64,000 bases of DNA from QGON01 sp963691905. Lineage in GTDB: Bacteria; Pseudomonadota; Gammaproteobacteria; Chromatiales; Chromatiaceae. Below the pieces are notes generated by a model, which did no database searches, had not been told where the DNA came from, and worked only from the letters and a program-made list of their open reading frames with translations. Shown here piece after piece: positions 17,665 through 25,393 of the stretch (the first letter of the stretch is position 1; each line of letters opens with the position of its first letter). The position numbers and the translations under genes were made by a program. Location: NCBI GenBank assembly GCA_963691905.1, contig OY829893.1:496001-560000 (forward strand), given 5' to 3'.

Positions 17665-17979
17665 GGGTTGGGCTCACAAGGGGGGCTCGCAACGCCAGGC
17701 TTGTCGGAATTTTTTACAGTCCGTGAAGGGGTTTTTACATTTTGAAGAGGAATATAATTTGTATTCTAAGGGGGTTTTTTAATTATTCAATAAATACAGT
17801 GGTTTAATGCTGTTTTTCTAGAGGCGTCAATAAATGTTACATGTCGGATAATTTTACAAAGTGTTGGCGTTTGGTCTTCAGGGATATTGGTTTTTATATA
17901 TAAAACATAAAGTTATAAAAGTTGGCACGCTGGGTGCAGCTGTTTAGGCAAATTACGAATTTTCTCAACGGAGAGACAC
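17665..17979. other. AT-rich region upstream of PEP-CTERM gene 1
   Basis: 315 bases, much richer in A and T than the surrounding genes. The only signal I can support is the sigma-54-type promoter at 17923-17939. No open frame is convincing. Confidence 0.6.
17923..17939 (+). promoter_or_regulatory. sigma-54 (-24/-12) promoter of PEP-CTERM gene 1
   Basis: TGGCACGCTGGGTGCAG: the GG at 17924-17925 and the GC at 17936-17937 are separated by exactly 10 bases, as required for RpoN, and TGGCACG is the full -24 consensus. The predicted start of transcription is near 17949, leaving a leader of about 30 bases with GGAG at 17970-17973, six bases before the ATG. PEP-CTERM genes are known to be controlled by the PrsK/PrsR two-component system with sigma-54 in exosortase-bearing bacteria. 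Confidence 0.8.
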
Positions 17980-18612
17980 ATGAACATTAAAAACATCATT
18001 ACAGGCATCATCTGCAGCACTGCACTGATTGCCGGTTCCGCATCTGCGGCGCTCTACGAATTCAACAATGCCGAATGGACCTCCTGGGTGCTGATCGATA
18101 ACGATGCTGATCTGAACACCGATCCCAACGTGTGGATCTCCACCGGCGTCAATGAAAGGGGTGAGTTCAACGCCTTCTGGGAAAACGATGGCGTTGGCGG
18201 TCTGGCCACAGCTAACGAGTACTCCGTCGCCTACTTTGGTGCCGATGGCGGCAGCTTCGATCTGAGTGGCTTCGATGGCATCAAGCTGAACTTTGAAAAC
18301 AGCTCTGACATGACAGCACATGGCGTTGACTTCTCCCTGTGGATTCGTGATCAAGACGGCAATATCACCGAGAGTGCTGCCAGTGTTTCTGTAGAGAAGA
18401 ATCACACCGGTTTTAACACAATCTCTTTTGCCAGTATTGCCGGTTTCGATGCCAGCAATATCCAGGGCATGGGTTTCAGCGTGGGTTACGACTTCAGCGA
18501 TGACCACCGCACCCCCGGCCAGATCCACGGCACCGTGCCTGAGCCTGCTGCTCTTGCCCTGATGGGTCTGGGTCTGCTGGGTCTTGGCGCCGCACGTCGC
18601 CGCAAGAGCTAA
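17980..18612 (+). CDS. PEP-CTERM sorting domain protein, copy 1
   Basis: 210 residues. It has a signal peptide (about 1-24, ending ASA), a mature beta-rich domain of about 160 residues with no family that I recognise, and a C-terminal sorting signal: VPEP at 186-189, a Gly/Leu-rich membrane helix and the basic end ARRRKS. Such signals are processed by exosortase (EpsH) and usually place the protein in the exopolysaccharide or biofilm matrix. No exosortase gene is visible in this window. The gene is almost identical to the convergent copy at 20058-20690, differing by three bases in the first 45 (positions 17994, 18007, 18024) and one residue (Ile 10, Val in copy 2). Confidence 0.95.
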   Translation: MNIKNIITGIICSTALIAGSASAALYEFNNAEWTSWVLIDNDADLNTDPNVWISTGVNERGEFNAFWENDGVGGLATANEYSVAYFGADGGSFDLSGFDGIKLNFENSSDMTAHGVDFSLWIRDQDGNITESAASVSVEKNHTGFNTISFASIAGFDASNIQGMGFSVGYDFSDDHRTPGQIHGTVPEPAALALMGLGLLGLGAARRRKS

Positions 18613-18644
18613 GCAATATCCACTTCGCTTTTAGCGATCTGAAC

Positions 18645-18672
18645 AGACCCCGCTTCGGCGGGGTTTGTTTTG
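18645..18672 (+). terminator. rho-independent terminator of PEP-CTERM gene 1
   Basis: Stem ACCCCGC / GCGGGGT with a TTCG tetraloop, followed by TTGTTTTGT. The same hairpin ends copy 2. Confidence 0.9.
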
Positions 18673-18786
18673 TCTGGAAGAAAAGTTGTCATGAGGGCGC
18701 CGCCCCGCCTTAATCATCCCCCTTCTCAATCCGGCCGATAAACTCGTCTCTGCCAACAGCCAGCAGTAAACAACCCCCTCGCCAGT

Positions 18787-18905
18787 TTCGCCTTTCCCAA
18801 CAAAAATACGCTAAGGCCGGATGCTCGGTGCTGGCCCTCAAATAAGGCCAGACACACTGAGCGTCGCGTGCTTGCGGTAGATGAGTGAAAGTGCAACACA
18901 GGCCT
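18787..18905 (+). repeat. diverged direct repeat, left copy
   Basis: Shares blocks such as AGGCCGGATGC, GACACACTGAGCGTCG, GAAAGTGCAAC and CAGGCCTG in the same order with 19767-19882. Differences are scattered, so this is an old duplication. Confidence 0.75.
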
Positions 18906-19286
18906 GAGTGCTAACGGTCGCCGGAAACCGCGCATAAATGGCGAAGGGGCGTCACCGTACTTCTGCCAGGTTGAGTCGAAGTTAAGGAACACTACAATCC
19001 TGCTGCATGCGGTGATGGTCTTTCAGACTATTCCTACAGCAAAAGCGGATCTTTCTGATTCATCATTCCAATGTTGGATAGTATATTAATTCCTAACAAG
19101 GATAGCTGATGAGAATCGGGTGGGCGCAAGGATGTTCCCCCTTGTATCAAGGCTGTACAAAGGATGATGGGTAGTCATACACCAGGGAAGGAGTCGACAT
19201 CTCGAAAGCTCGCCCAGGGATTGGTGCGGGCTTTCTTCTTTCTGGATTCTCTCCTTCATCAGCTCGGTCAGTTGCCGTTCGTACCG

Positions 19287-19589
19287 CTACCAGATGACGC
19301 CAGCGGGCAGGGACGATAGCAGGCGACCGGGTGGTGGATGTGGTTGGGGCCGCCGGGGTAGCCGCGTGCGTGCACCCTCTCGTATAAGCGGCTGGCAGTG
19401 AGACTGGGGACAACTGCTGGGCAATCGTCCCCACCCACCATTTTTTCTACGTGGTGGCAGCGCAGGGCGATTCGCCGTGCAGCCGCAGGCGCAATGGATA
19501 TTGAAGTGACCACAGTCGCTACAGATCACCACTTGACAGTGACACGGGACACAATGGTATAGGCGACCTGATGCTGCTTTTGATGTCAC
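19287..19589 (-). pseudogene. remnant of a transposon-associated Cys-rich zinc-finger ORF
   Basis: The frame contains YHCVPCHCQVVICSDCG followed by HCACGC, the spacing seen in a small Cys-rich protein often found beside transposase genes (Y-x-C-x2-C...QV-x-IC-x2-C...YC-x3-C). After about residue 45 the similarity seems to continue in other frames (AARRIALRCHH and neighbours), which points to frameshifts. No transposase is recognisable next to it. Assignment is by memory of the pattern, so confidence is moderate. Confidence 0.4.
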
Positions 19590-19689
19590 TGATCTGAGTG
19601 GCTCACGCCTTAGATCACAGTTTGTGTGGCAATCAACTCTTAGCCAGATAGGTGCGCTTTTTTACAGCCATTTGCAAGCGCCACTGCCT

Positions 19690-19758
19690 GTAGGCTTATC
19701 AAGCGTAGCGGATCGGGCGCCGTGGGTTGCCGGTTCCGCTACGCTTGAACCAGCCTAC
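19690..19758. repeat. family A dispersed palindromic repeat, copy 2
   Basis: GTAGGCTTATCAAGCGTAGCGG at the left and CCGCTACGCTTGAACCAGCC at the right; this is the cleanest copy, with a short centre. Compare 4936-5024 and 12808-12837. Confidence 0.8.
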
Positions 19759-19766
19759 TTTTGTTT

Positions 19767-19882
19767 TGCATTTCCCAATAAAAATATGCTGAGGCCGGAT
19801 GCCCAGCGTTGGTCCCCAAATATGGCCGGACACACTGAGCGTCGTGGAATTGCGGAAAGTGCAACGCAGGCCTGCGGAAAAA
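19767..19882 (+). repeat. diverged direct repeat, right copy
   Basis: Partner of 18787-18905; see there for the shared blocks. Confidence 0.75.
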
Positions 19883-20000
19883 GGGGCTCTGTCGATGGGT
19901 ATCCGCATAGTGGTAACAGGCCCTAAGACAATAAGCCGGTTCTCTTCAGTCATTGCGTATTAGTGGCGAAACCATACACCTCAACTTTTCTTCCAGACAA

Positions 20001-20023
20001 AACAAACCCCGCCGAAGCGGGGT
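20001..20023 (-). terminator. rho-independent terminator of PEP-CTERM gene 2
   Basis: The same CCCCGC / GCGGGG hairpin with tetraloop as at 18645-18672, read on the minus strand and followed by TTTGTTTTG. Confidence 0.9.
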
Positions 20024-20057
20024 CTGTTCAGATCGCTAAAAGCGAAGTGGATATTGC

Positions 20058-20690
20058 TTAGCTCTTGCGGCGACGTGCGGCGCCAAGACCCAGCAGACCC
20101 AGACCCATCAGGGCAAGAGCAGCAGGCTCAGGCACGGTGCCGTGGATCTGGCCGGGGGTGCGGTGGTCATCGCTGAAGTCGTAACCCACGCTGAAACCCA
20201 TGCCCTGGATATTGCTGGCATCGAAACCGGCAATACTGGCAAAAGAGATTGTGTTAAAACCGGTGTGATTCTTCTCTACAGAAACACTGGCAGCACTCTC
20301 GGTGATATTGCCGTCTTGATCACGAATCCACAGGGAGAAGTCAACGCCATGTGCTGTCATGTCAGAGCTGTTTTCAAAGTTCAGCTTGATGCCATCGAAG
20401 CCACTCAGATCGAAGCTGCCGCCATCGGCACCAAAGTAGGCGACGGAGTACTCGTTAGCTGTGGCCAGACCGCCAACGCCATCGTTTTCCCAGAAGGCGT
20501 TGAACTCACCCCTTTCATTGACGCCGGTGGAGATCCACACGTTGGGATCGGTGTTCAGATCAGCATCGTTATCGATCAGCACCCAGGAGGTCCATTCGGC
20601 ATTGTTGAATTCGTAGAGCGCCGCAGATGCGGAACCGGCAATCAGCGCAGTGCTGCAGATGACGCCTGTAATGATATTTTTAATGTTCAT
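20058..20690 (-). CDS. PEP-CTERM sorting domain protein, copy 2
   Basis: 210 residues, with one residue difference from copy 1 (Val instead of Ile at position 10, inside the signal peptide). The mature protein is identical, with the same PEP motif, membrane helix and RRRK tail. The upstream DNA is unrelated to that of copy 1 but also carries a sigma-54-type promoter. The ribosome-binding site is weaker (GCGAG about 8 bases before the ATG) than the GGAG of copy 1, so expression may differ. The two genes converge on a 1.3-kb spacer. Confidence 0.95.
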   Translation of the reverse strand: MNIKNIITGVICSTALIAGSASAALYEFNNAEWTSWVLIDNDADLNTDPNVWISTGVNERGEFNAFWENDGVGGLATANEYSVAYFGADGGSFDLSGFDGIKLNFENSSDMTAHGVDFSLWIRDQDGNITESAASVSVEKNHTGFNTISFASIAGFDASNIQGMGFSVGYDFSDDHRTPGQIHGTVPEPAALALMGLGLLGLGAARRRKS

Positions 20691-21028
20691 CTATAATCTC
20701 GCTTTATTTATTTTTGAGTAGTCACAAAATGTTGCAAACGGGTAGATGCAGTTCCCATGCCAGCATTTCTAATATATTGTTTTTTATGATAATTAATGAA
20801 TATTGTGAATTTTTATTACAGCAGACTGTAAAAAGACCCGACAGAACGGCACTTTAAATGTGCCTGCCTGCTGCTGTGCTATCTTATTGTTAATTAAGCG
20901 ATTTATGGTATTAATAGGCGGGTTGCTCTGGCGCGGCAGCCATTTTTGTGAACCAGTTCCGTAACAGGGTGTTAAAAATTCCGACAGAGTGAAAAATCCC
21001 GATAGATATTGCTGGTGGCAGATGGGAA
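20691..21028. other. AT-rich region upstream of PEP-CTERM gene 2
   Basis: 338 bases between the PEP-CTERM gene and the end of the HDOD gene. It holds the sigma-54-type promoter at 20746-20763; I see nothing else. Confidence 0.6.
20746..20763 (-). promoter_or_regulatory. sigma-54 (-24/-12) promoter of PEP-CTERM gene 2
   Basis: Read on the minus strand: CTGGCATGGGAACTGCAT. GG (20761-20760) and GC (20749-20748) are again 10 bases apart. The predicted transcript starts near 20736, with a leader of about 45 bases. The sequence between the boxes differs from promoter 1, so this is an independent promoter and not part of the duplication. Confidence 0.75.
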
Positions 21029-22288
21029 TCAACTGTTAAGTAGCGCCTGGGCGCTGGCAATCTGGTCGGCGGCATTTTCCAGAATCTGGATGCTCAGTTC
21101 AGGGGTGAGATCGCCGATATCGAGTTTTTGAAATGCAGGTACTTTATCGAGGGTCGGCAGGGCCTTCATTTCCGGTGTGCCAATGTAACTATGAAGTTGC
21201 GCGACAATCACCAGATCAGTGTAGTCAGCTTCTTCAGGATGCTCTCTGGTCCAGTCCTCCGCCTCTCTGGTAACGGCCACCAGATCCTCAAGGAAACCCC
21301 ATGCTGTCAGGATGTGGCATCCGATCACTCCGCGCATATCCTTAATTACCTGTTCCAACTGCTGCTCGTTGTTGGCGATTTCGGGATAATTCTCTGCATA
21401 ACTCAGGATGGCCACTTCACCTATGTCGTGCAGAAGTCCCGCCAGCAATGCGTGTTCCGGATTGAATCGTCGTGACAGTTTGGCCAGCACGAAGCAGATG
21501 CCAGCCACTTGTGTACTGTGTTTCCATAGTTTACGCATCTGATCCTGTAGCACTCTGGAGTGTGCTTTGAAGAGTTCGCGCAGGGCAAAGGTGAGAACCA
21601 GCTTGTGCGTGGTGGTGTTTCCCAGGCGGATGATGGCGGCAGTACAGCTGGCGGAGGGCGACAGGCCGGCATAGAGCGCACTGTTCGCCGCGCGGATCAG
21701 TTTTGTGGTGATAACCGGATCGGTCTGGATTATTTTGGCCAGGTGCTCCGCATCGGTATCCTCGTCTTCGATGGCGCGCCCGACTTTTATGGCAACATCG
21801 GGCAGACTGGGAAGGATCAGCCGGTCGTTTCGCAGATCGGTCAGCAGTGCCTGGGAGAGACGGTTTTCTGTTTCGTCTTTTTCGTATTGGCCGTTGAAGG
21901 AGGCGAGCTCTTCACTTGCCAGGGTTTCAAGGCTGTCATTGGTCAATCCGTCCAGGAGACGGTTGTCGATGAGAAAATATACGATAGGTGTAACGACGGT
22001 GACATCGTACTGTCTGGGAATCAGATGAGCGATCGGGTTCATCGCCTGAACTGAACCGGCTTCGATCTCAGAGACGTGACCATCGGCGGTTTCCAGTTTT
22101 ACCCGGCCTTTTAGCAGGTAGAGGCTGAAGGCGTCCCTGGACCCCATCGAAAGGAGTTTCTTGCCACGGCTCTCTGTTCGCAGATGGAGCGCATGGGAGA
22201 GCAGTTTCAGCTGATCTTCACTTAGCCCCTCCAAAGGATGGAGCTTGGCAAGAATTTCGGCTGGCGGATGTTGGCCGGTTACTGCCAT
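21029..22288 (-). CDS. cyclic-nucleotide-binding-like plus HDOD domain protein
   Basis: 419 residues. The first 130 residues look like a cNMP-binding/Crp beta-barrel (SRDAFSLYLLKGRVKLET, then a GSV turn). The HDOD domain follows (about 155-360) with LPSLPDVAIKVGRAIEDEDTDAEHLAKIIQTDP, given here in part as LPDVAIKV and IIQTDP, then ANSALYAG, LAGLLHDIGEVA and a long helical end. HDOD proteins act in signalling, often with c-di-GMP enzymes, chemotaxis or stress regulation, but have no known catalytic activity. It stands alone on the minus strand; the neighbours give no hint of a partner. Confidence 0.85.
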   Translation of the reverse strand: MAVTGQHPPAEILAKLHPLEGLSEDQLKLLSHALHLRTESRGKKLLSMGSRDAFSLYLLKGRVKLETADGHVSEIEAGSVQAMNPIAHLIPRQYDVTVVTPIVYFLIDNRLLDGLTNDSLETLASEELASFNGQYEKDETENRLSQALLTDLRNDRLILPSLPDVAIKVGRAIEDEDTDAEHLAKIIQTDPVITTKLIRAANSALYAGLSPSASCTAAIIRLGNTTTHKLVLTFALRELFKAHSRVLQDQMRKLWKHSTQVAGICFVLAKLSRRFNPEHALLAGLLHDIGEVAILSYAENYPEIANNEQQLEQVIKDMRGVIGCHILTAWGFLEDLVAVTREAEDWTREHPEEADYTDLVIVAQLHSYIGTPEMKALPTLDKVPAFQKLDIGDLTPELSIQILENAADQIASAQALLNS

Positions 22289-22310
22289 GGCATCGTGTCG
22301 TCTGTTAAGC

Positions 22311-23291
22311 TCAGCAGCCGCACTTGGGTGCCGGTTGCTGGTGGAGTTGCAGCGTTCCGACCAGCCGGTCCACCGAGGGCAGTTCGTGCCGCTTCAGATA
22401 TGCCTCGATGCCGCTATTGATCTTGCTGCAGATCAGCGGGTCATAGAAGAGTGCTGTACCTATACCTACGGCGCTGGCCCCGGCGATGATGAATTCAATG
22501 GCGTCTTCCGGCGTGGTGATACCGCCCTGTCCGATTATCGGGATATTGTGACCCCGGCAGACCTGATAGACCTGGTGAACCTTGAGCAGTGCGACCGGTT
22601 TGATGGCGGGGCCGGAGAGTCCACCTTGGTTGTTGCCGATGACCGGTGTGCGGCTTTCGATGTCGATGGCCATACCCATCAGGGTGTTGATCACCGAGAA
22701 GGCGTCGCTGCCGGCCTCGATGCAGCCCTTTGCGTTGCCGGCGATGTCGGTCTGATTGGGGGAGAGCTTGGTGATCAGCGGTTTGTTGGTGGCCTTGCGG
22801 CAGGCCTCCACAACTCGGGCGGACATGGCGGGATCGTTGCCGAAGGCGACGCCGCCCTCCTTTACGTTGGGACAGGAGATGTTGATCTCGATGGCGTCAA
22901 TGGGGGAGTCGTCGAAACGCCGTGTGACCTCGTGATACTCCTCCACCGAAGAGCCGGAGACATTGGCGATGAAGCGGGTTTCGCTAAAGTCGAGAGAGGG
23001 AAGAATCCCATTCACCACCTTGTCCACCCCTGGGTTTTGCAGGCCGATGGCGTTGAGCATACCTGCCGGCGTCTCGTAGACCCGGTGAGGCCGATTGCCG
23101 GGGCGGGGCTTCAGGGTCGTTCCTTTGAGGCAGACTGCACCGGCGTCGCGGTTGCTAAAGCCTTTGACTCGCGTGTACTCTTCGCCAAAACCGACACAGC
23201 CTGAGAGCAGCACGATAGGGGTGCTGAAGGGCATGCCGCAGAATTCTATCGCCAGGGGGGATGGGTCAGTTTGGGTCATCGTCACTTGCAT
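22311..23291 (-). CDS. pyrD: dihydroorotate dehydrogenase, class 1B-like
   Basis: About 326 residues. The N-terminus has PIVLLSGCVGFGEEY, matching the SG-C-FG start of class 1B catalytic subunits. Later come NISCPNVKEGGVAFGNDP (about 140-157), which contains the catalytic Cys region typical of class 1B, KLSPNQTDI with its Lys, and IIGQGGITTPEDAIEFIIAGA near the FMN phosphate site. The enzyme oxidises dihydroorotate to orotate in pyrimidine synthesis; class 1B usually needs a PyrK partner, which is not in this window. A relative such as dihydropyrimidine dehydrogenase is possible. The start is uncertain (ATG 23291 or 23279; a GTG at 23330 would overlap trmL). Confidence 0.8.
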   Translation of the reverse strand: MQVTMTQTDPSPLAIEFCGMPFSTPIVLLSGCVGFGEEYTRVKGFSNRDAGAVCLKGTTLKPRPGNRPHRVYETPAGMLNAIGLQNPGVDKVVNGILPSLDFSETRFIANVSGSSVEEYHEVTRRFDDSPIDAIEINISCPNVKEGGVAFGNDPAMSARVVEACRKATNKPLITKLSPNQTDIAGNAKGCIEAGSDAFSVINTLMGMAIDIESRTPVIGNNQGGLSGPAIKPVALLKVHQVYQVCRGHNIPIIGQGGITTPEDAIEFIIAGASAVGIGTALFYDPLICSKINSGIEAYLKRHELPSVDRLVGTLQLHQQPAPKCGC

Positions 23292-23321
23292 CGTTTCTAA
23301 CTTGAGGTCACACGGAGCAGA

Positions 23322-23786
23322 ATGTTCCACATTGTTCTATACGAACCGGAGATTCCACCAAATACCGGTAATATCATACGCCTCTGCGCAAATAGCGGTA
23401 GCCATTTGCATCTGATCCACCCGCTGGGTTTCGAACTCGACGACAAGCGCCTGCGCCGGGCCGGACTCGACTACCATGAGTGGGCGGATTTGCAGGAACA
23501 CGCCTCGCTGCAGGCCTTTCTGCAGAAGGTTGCTCCAAGCCGTCTTTTTGCCTGTACTACCAAGGGTAGGCGGGCCTACGCCGATGTCGGATTTGCACCG
23601 GGTGATGCCCTGCTCTTTGGGCCGGAAAGTCGCGGCCTGCCGCAGCCACTGCTGGATGAACTGGACGATTCGAACCTGTTGCGTATCCCGATGCAACCGC
23701 AAAATCGCAGCCTCAATCTCTCCAACGCTGTTGCCATTATCCTCTACGAGGCCTGGCGGCAGCAGGATTTTGACGGTGCAATATGA
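23322..23786 (+). CDS. trmL: tRNA (cytidine/uridine-34-2'-O)-methyltransferase
   Basis: 154 residues, the exact size of the small SPOUT enzyme TrmL (YibK). It has the N-terminus FHIVLYEPEIPPNTGNIIRLCAN, visible in part as EPEIPPNTGN, plus LIHPLGFELDDKRLRRAGLDY and the knot segment FGPESRGLP followed by RIPMQPQNRSLNLSNAVAI. TrmL methylates the ribose at wobble position 34 of leucine tRNAs using SAM. It is divergent from the dihydroorotate dehydrogenase and converges on gpsA; trmL, gpsA, secB and yibN are also neighbours in E. coli. Confidence 0.96.
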   Translation: MFHIVLYEPEIPPNTGNIIRLCANSGSHLHLIHPLGFELDDKRLRRAGLDYHEWADLQEHASLQAFLQKVAPSRLFACTTKGRRAYADVGFAPGDALLFGPESRGLPQPLLDELDDSNLLRIPMQPQNRSLNLSNAVAIILYEAWRQQDFDGAI

Positions 23787-23792
23787 ATGCCA

Positions 23793-23863
23793 GGGGTCGG
23801 AGTCAAACCGTCTCAATCATGTGGTTTTAACCACTATTGTTTGCGCGGTTTGACTCCGACCCC
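23793..23863. repeat. family D inverted repeat (GGAGTCAAA type), likely bidirectional terminator
   Basis: Perfect 18-base arms GGGGTCGGAGTCAAACCG (23793-23810) and their complement (23846-23863), between the convergent trmL and gpsA genes. A shorter relative lies at 63391-63420. Sequences of this type are common around REP-associated transposase (RAYT) loci in proteobacteria, though no transposase is present here. Confidence 0.8.
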
Positions 23864-23883
23864 ATCACCCAGGAGCGAACTGG

Positions 23884-24900
23884 CTAGTCTTCAGCCCTCT
23901 GGCGCCGATCGAGTAGGCTGTGAACCGCCTCCTTCGGCGGCAAACCTTCATAGAGCACCTTGTAGACCTGCTCTGAGATCGGCATCTCAACGTCCATCTT
24001 GCGGGCAAGCTGGTAGACCTCGGAGGCGGTCTGTACACCCTCCACTTCCTGGCCGATCTCCGCTTTTGCCTGCTCGATGGTCAGGCCACGGGCAAGGGCA
24101 AGCCCCATGCGCCGATTGCGCGATTGGTTGTCGGTGCAGGTGAGTACCAGGTCGCCGAGGCCTGCCAGTCCCATGAAGGTTTCCGTCCTGCCCCCGAGGG
24201 ACTGGCCAAGCCGCATGACCTCTGAGAGACCACGGGTAATCAGTGCGGCACGGGTGTTGGCGCCGAAACCGAGGCCGTCCGCAATGCCGGCGGCAATGGC
24301 CAATACATTCTTGCTGGCGCCGCCGACCTGTACGCCGGTGATGTCGTGACTGGTGTAGGCGCGAAACCAGGATGCGTGCAGATAGGCGGCGACTCTCTCT
24401 GCGTGGGCGCTGGATTCTGAAGCGACGGTGACCGCTGTGGGCAGGCCGCGGGCGACTTCCCCGGCAAAGGTGGGACCCGATATGACAGCGAGTTCGGGGC
24501 GCTGCAGAATGTCGCTGGCGACATCGGAGAGCAGGCGCTGGGTGCCGGGTTCAAATCCCTTGGTAGCCCAGGAGACGCCGATGCCAGGCGCAAGCAGCGG
24601 GGCAATGGTTTGCACGACAGAACTGAAGGCATGGCTTGGCACAGCCACCAGCACTTCTGATACCCCGGACAGCGCCTTGTTGAGATCGGTTTCCGGTCTC
24701 AGGGATTCCGGGAATGGAATGTCGGGCAGAAACTGGTGGTTCTGGCGATCCTGCTGCAGGCGTTCGATCTCCTCTGGGAGGTGTCCCCAGAGTCGCACAT
24801 CGTACTGATTGTGGCTGAGCAGAATGGCCAGGGCTGTGCCCCAGGATCCTGCTCCCAGTACGGCGATGGAGGTGTCAGATGGCTTAATGGGTCTGACCAC
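23884..24900 (-). CDS. gpsA: NAD(P)-dependent glycerol-3-phosphate dehydrogenase
   Basis: 338 residues from a GTG at 24900. It has the Rossmann motif VLGAGSWGTALA, WATKGFEPG, SGPTFAGEVARGLPTA and GGASKNVLAIAAGI with the catalytic Lys, then NTRAALITRGLSEM-like sequence (here ending LSEVMRLG). It makes sn-glycerol 3-phosphate from dihydroxyacetone phosphate for phospholipid synthesis. The chosen start overlaps the end of secB by 17 bases and gives the family N-terminus; the upstream extension to 24960 would run inside secB. Gene order yibN-secB-gpsA matches E. coli, except that grxC and cysE are absent. Confidence 0.95.
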   Translation of the reverse strand: MVRPIKPSDTSIAVLGAGSWGTALAILLSHNQYDVRLWGHLPEEIERLQQDRQNHQFLPDIPFPESLRPETDLNKALSGVSEVLVAVPSHAFSSVVQTIAPLLAPGIGVSWATKGFEPGTQRLLSDVASDILQRPELAVISGPTFAGEVARGLPTAVTVASESSAHAERVAAYLHASWFRAYTSHDITGVQVGGASKNVLAIAAGIADGLGFGANTRAALITRGLSEVMRLGQSLGGRTETFMGLAGLGDLVLTCTDNQSRNRRMGLALARGLTIEQAKAEIGQEVEGVQTASEVYQLARKMDVEMPISEQVYKVLYEGLPPKEAVHSLLDRRQRAED

Positions 24901-25363
24901 TGTCGTTTTCCGCCACTTTTTCCGCCAGTTCCTGCTGGTGCTGGGCATAGAGGGCATCAAAATTGACAGGCTGCAATATCATCTGCGGGAAACTGCCCTT
25001 GGTAACCATGTCAGAGATCGCTTCACGCACATAGGGGAAGAGCAGGTTGGGGCAGTAAGAGCCGACAACCGCACCCATCTCCTGATCCGAAAAGCCGCTG
25101 ATGGAGAAGATTCCCGCTTGCTGCACTTCCGCGAGATAGGCTGTCTGCTCGCCGACCTTGGTGGTTACGGTAACATTGAGAACGACTTCATAGACGTTCT
25201 CACTCAAGGTGTTGACCTCGGTATTCATGTTGACGTTGGTCTCCGGCTTCCACTCCTGCTGGAAGACGGACGGAGAGTTCGGAGTTTCAAAAGAGACGTC
25301 TTTCAGATAGATGCGTTGTATAGAGAGCTCTCGGTTCGGCTGCTCTTGTTTCGCTTCGGACAT
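24884..25363 (-). CDS. secB: protein-export chaperone SecB
   Basis: 159 residues, normal for SecB. Typical segments are QRIYLKDVSFETPNSP near the N-terminus, NVTVTTKVGEQTAYLAEV in the middle and the conserved LFPYVREAISDMVTKGSFP near 115-135, followed by LQPVNFDALY. SecB is a cytosolic tetramer that keeps secretory precursors unfolded and hands them to SecA. It overlaps gpsA by 17 bases and lies 30 bp after yibN, so the three are one operon. Confidence 0.97.
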   Translation of the reverse strand: MSEAKQEQPNRELSIQRIYLKDVSFETPNSPSVFQQEWKPETNVNMNTEVNTLSENVYEVVLNVTVTTKVGEQTAYLAEVQQAGIFSISGFSDQEMGAVVGSYCPNLLFPYVREAISDMVTKGSFPQMILQPVNFDALYAQHQQELAEKVAENDSGQTH

Positions 25364-25393
25364 GGTGCTGATTCCTTCGTTTTCGTGAAAAAT

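Larger units (their letters stand above)
17980..18688 (+). repeat. left arm of 709-bp inverted duplication
   Basis: Runs from the start codon of PEP-CTERM gene 1 to just past its terminator. It is identical to the reverse complement of 19982-20690 except at three positions near the start codon. Flanking sequence diverges abruptly at both ends. Confidence 0.95.
18689..19981. other. 1.3-kb spacer between the twin PEP-CTERM genes
   Basis: No intact gene. It holds a pair of diverged direct repeats (about 18787-18905 and 19767-19882), a decayed zinc-finger ORF around 19287-19589 on the minus strand, and a full family A palindromic repeat at 19690-19758. The mixture of fragments suggests old mobile-element insertions. 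Confidence 0.7.
19982..20690 (-). repeat. right arm of 709-bp inverted duplication
   Basis: Exactly the same length as the left arm, in inverted orientation, starting at the start codon of PEP-CTERM gene 2. Confidence 0.95.

Noticed and set aside
17965..18528. A 187-codon frame antisense to PEP-CTERM gene 1, repeated as a plus-strand frame near 20142-20696
   Set aside because: Its appearance twice only reflects the duplicated gene on the other strand. The sense genes have signal peptide, sorting signal, promoter and terminator.
18689..19981. Insertion sequence between the PEP-CTERM genes
   Set aside because: No transposase, complete terminal inverted repeats or target duplication could be found; only fragments remain.
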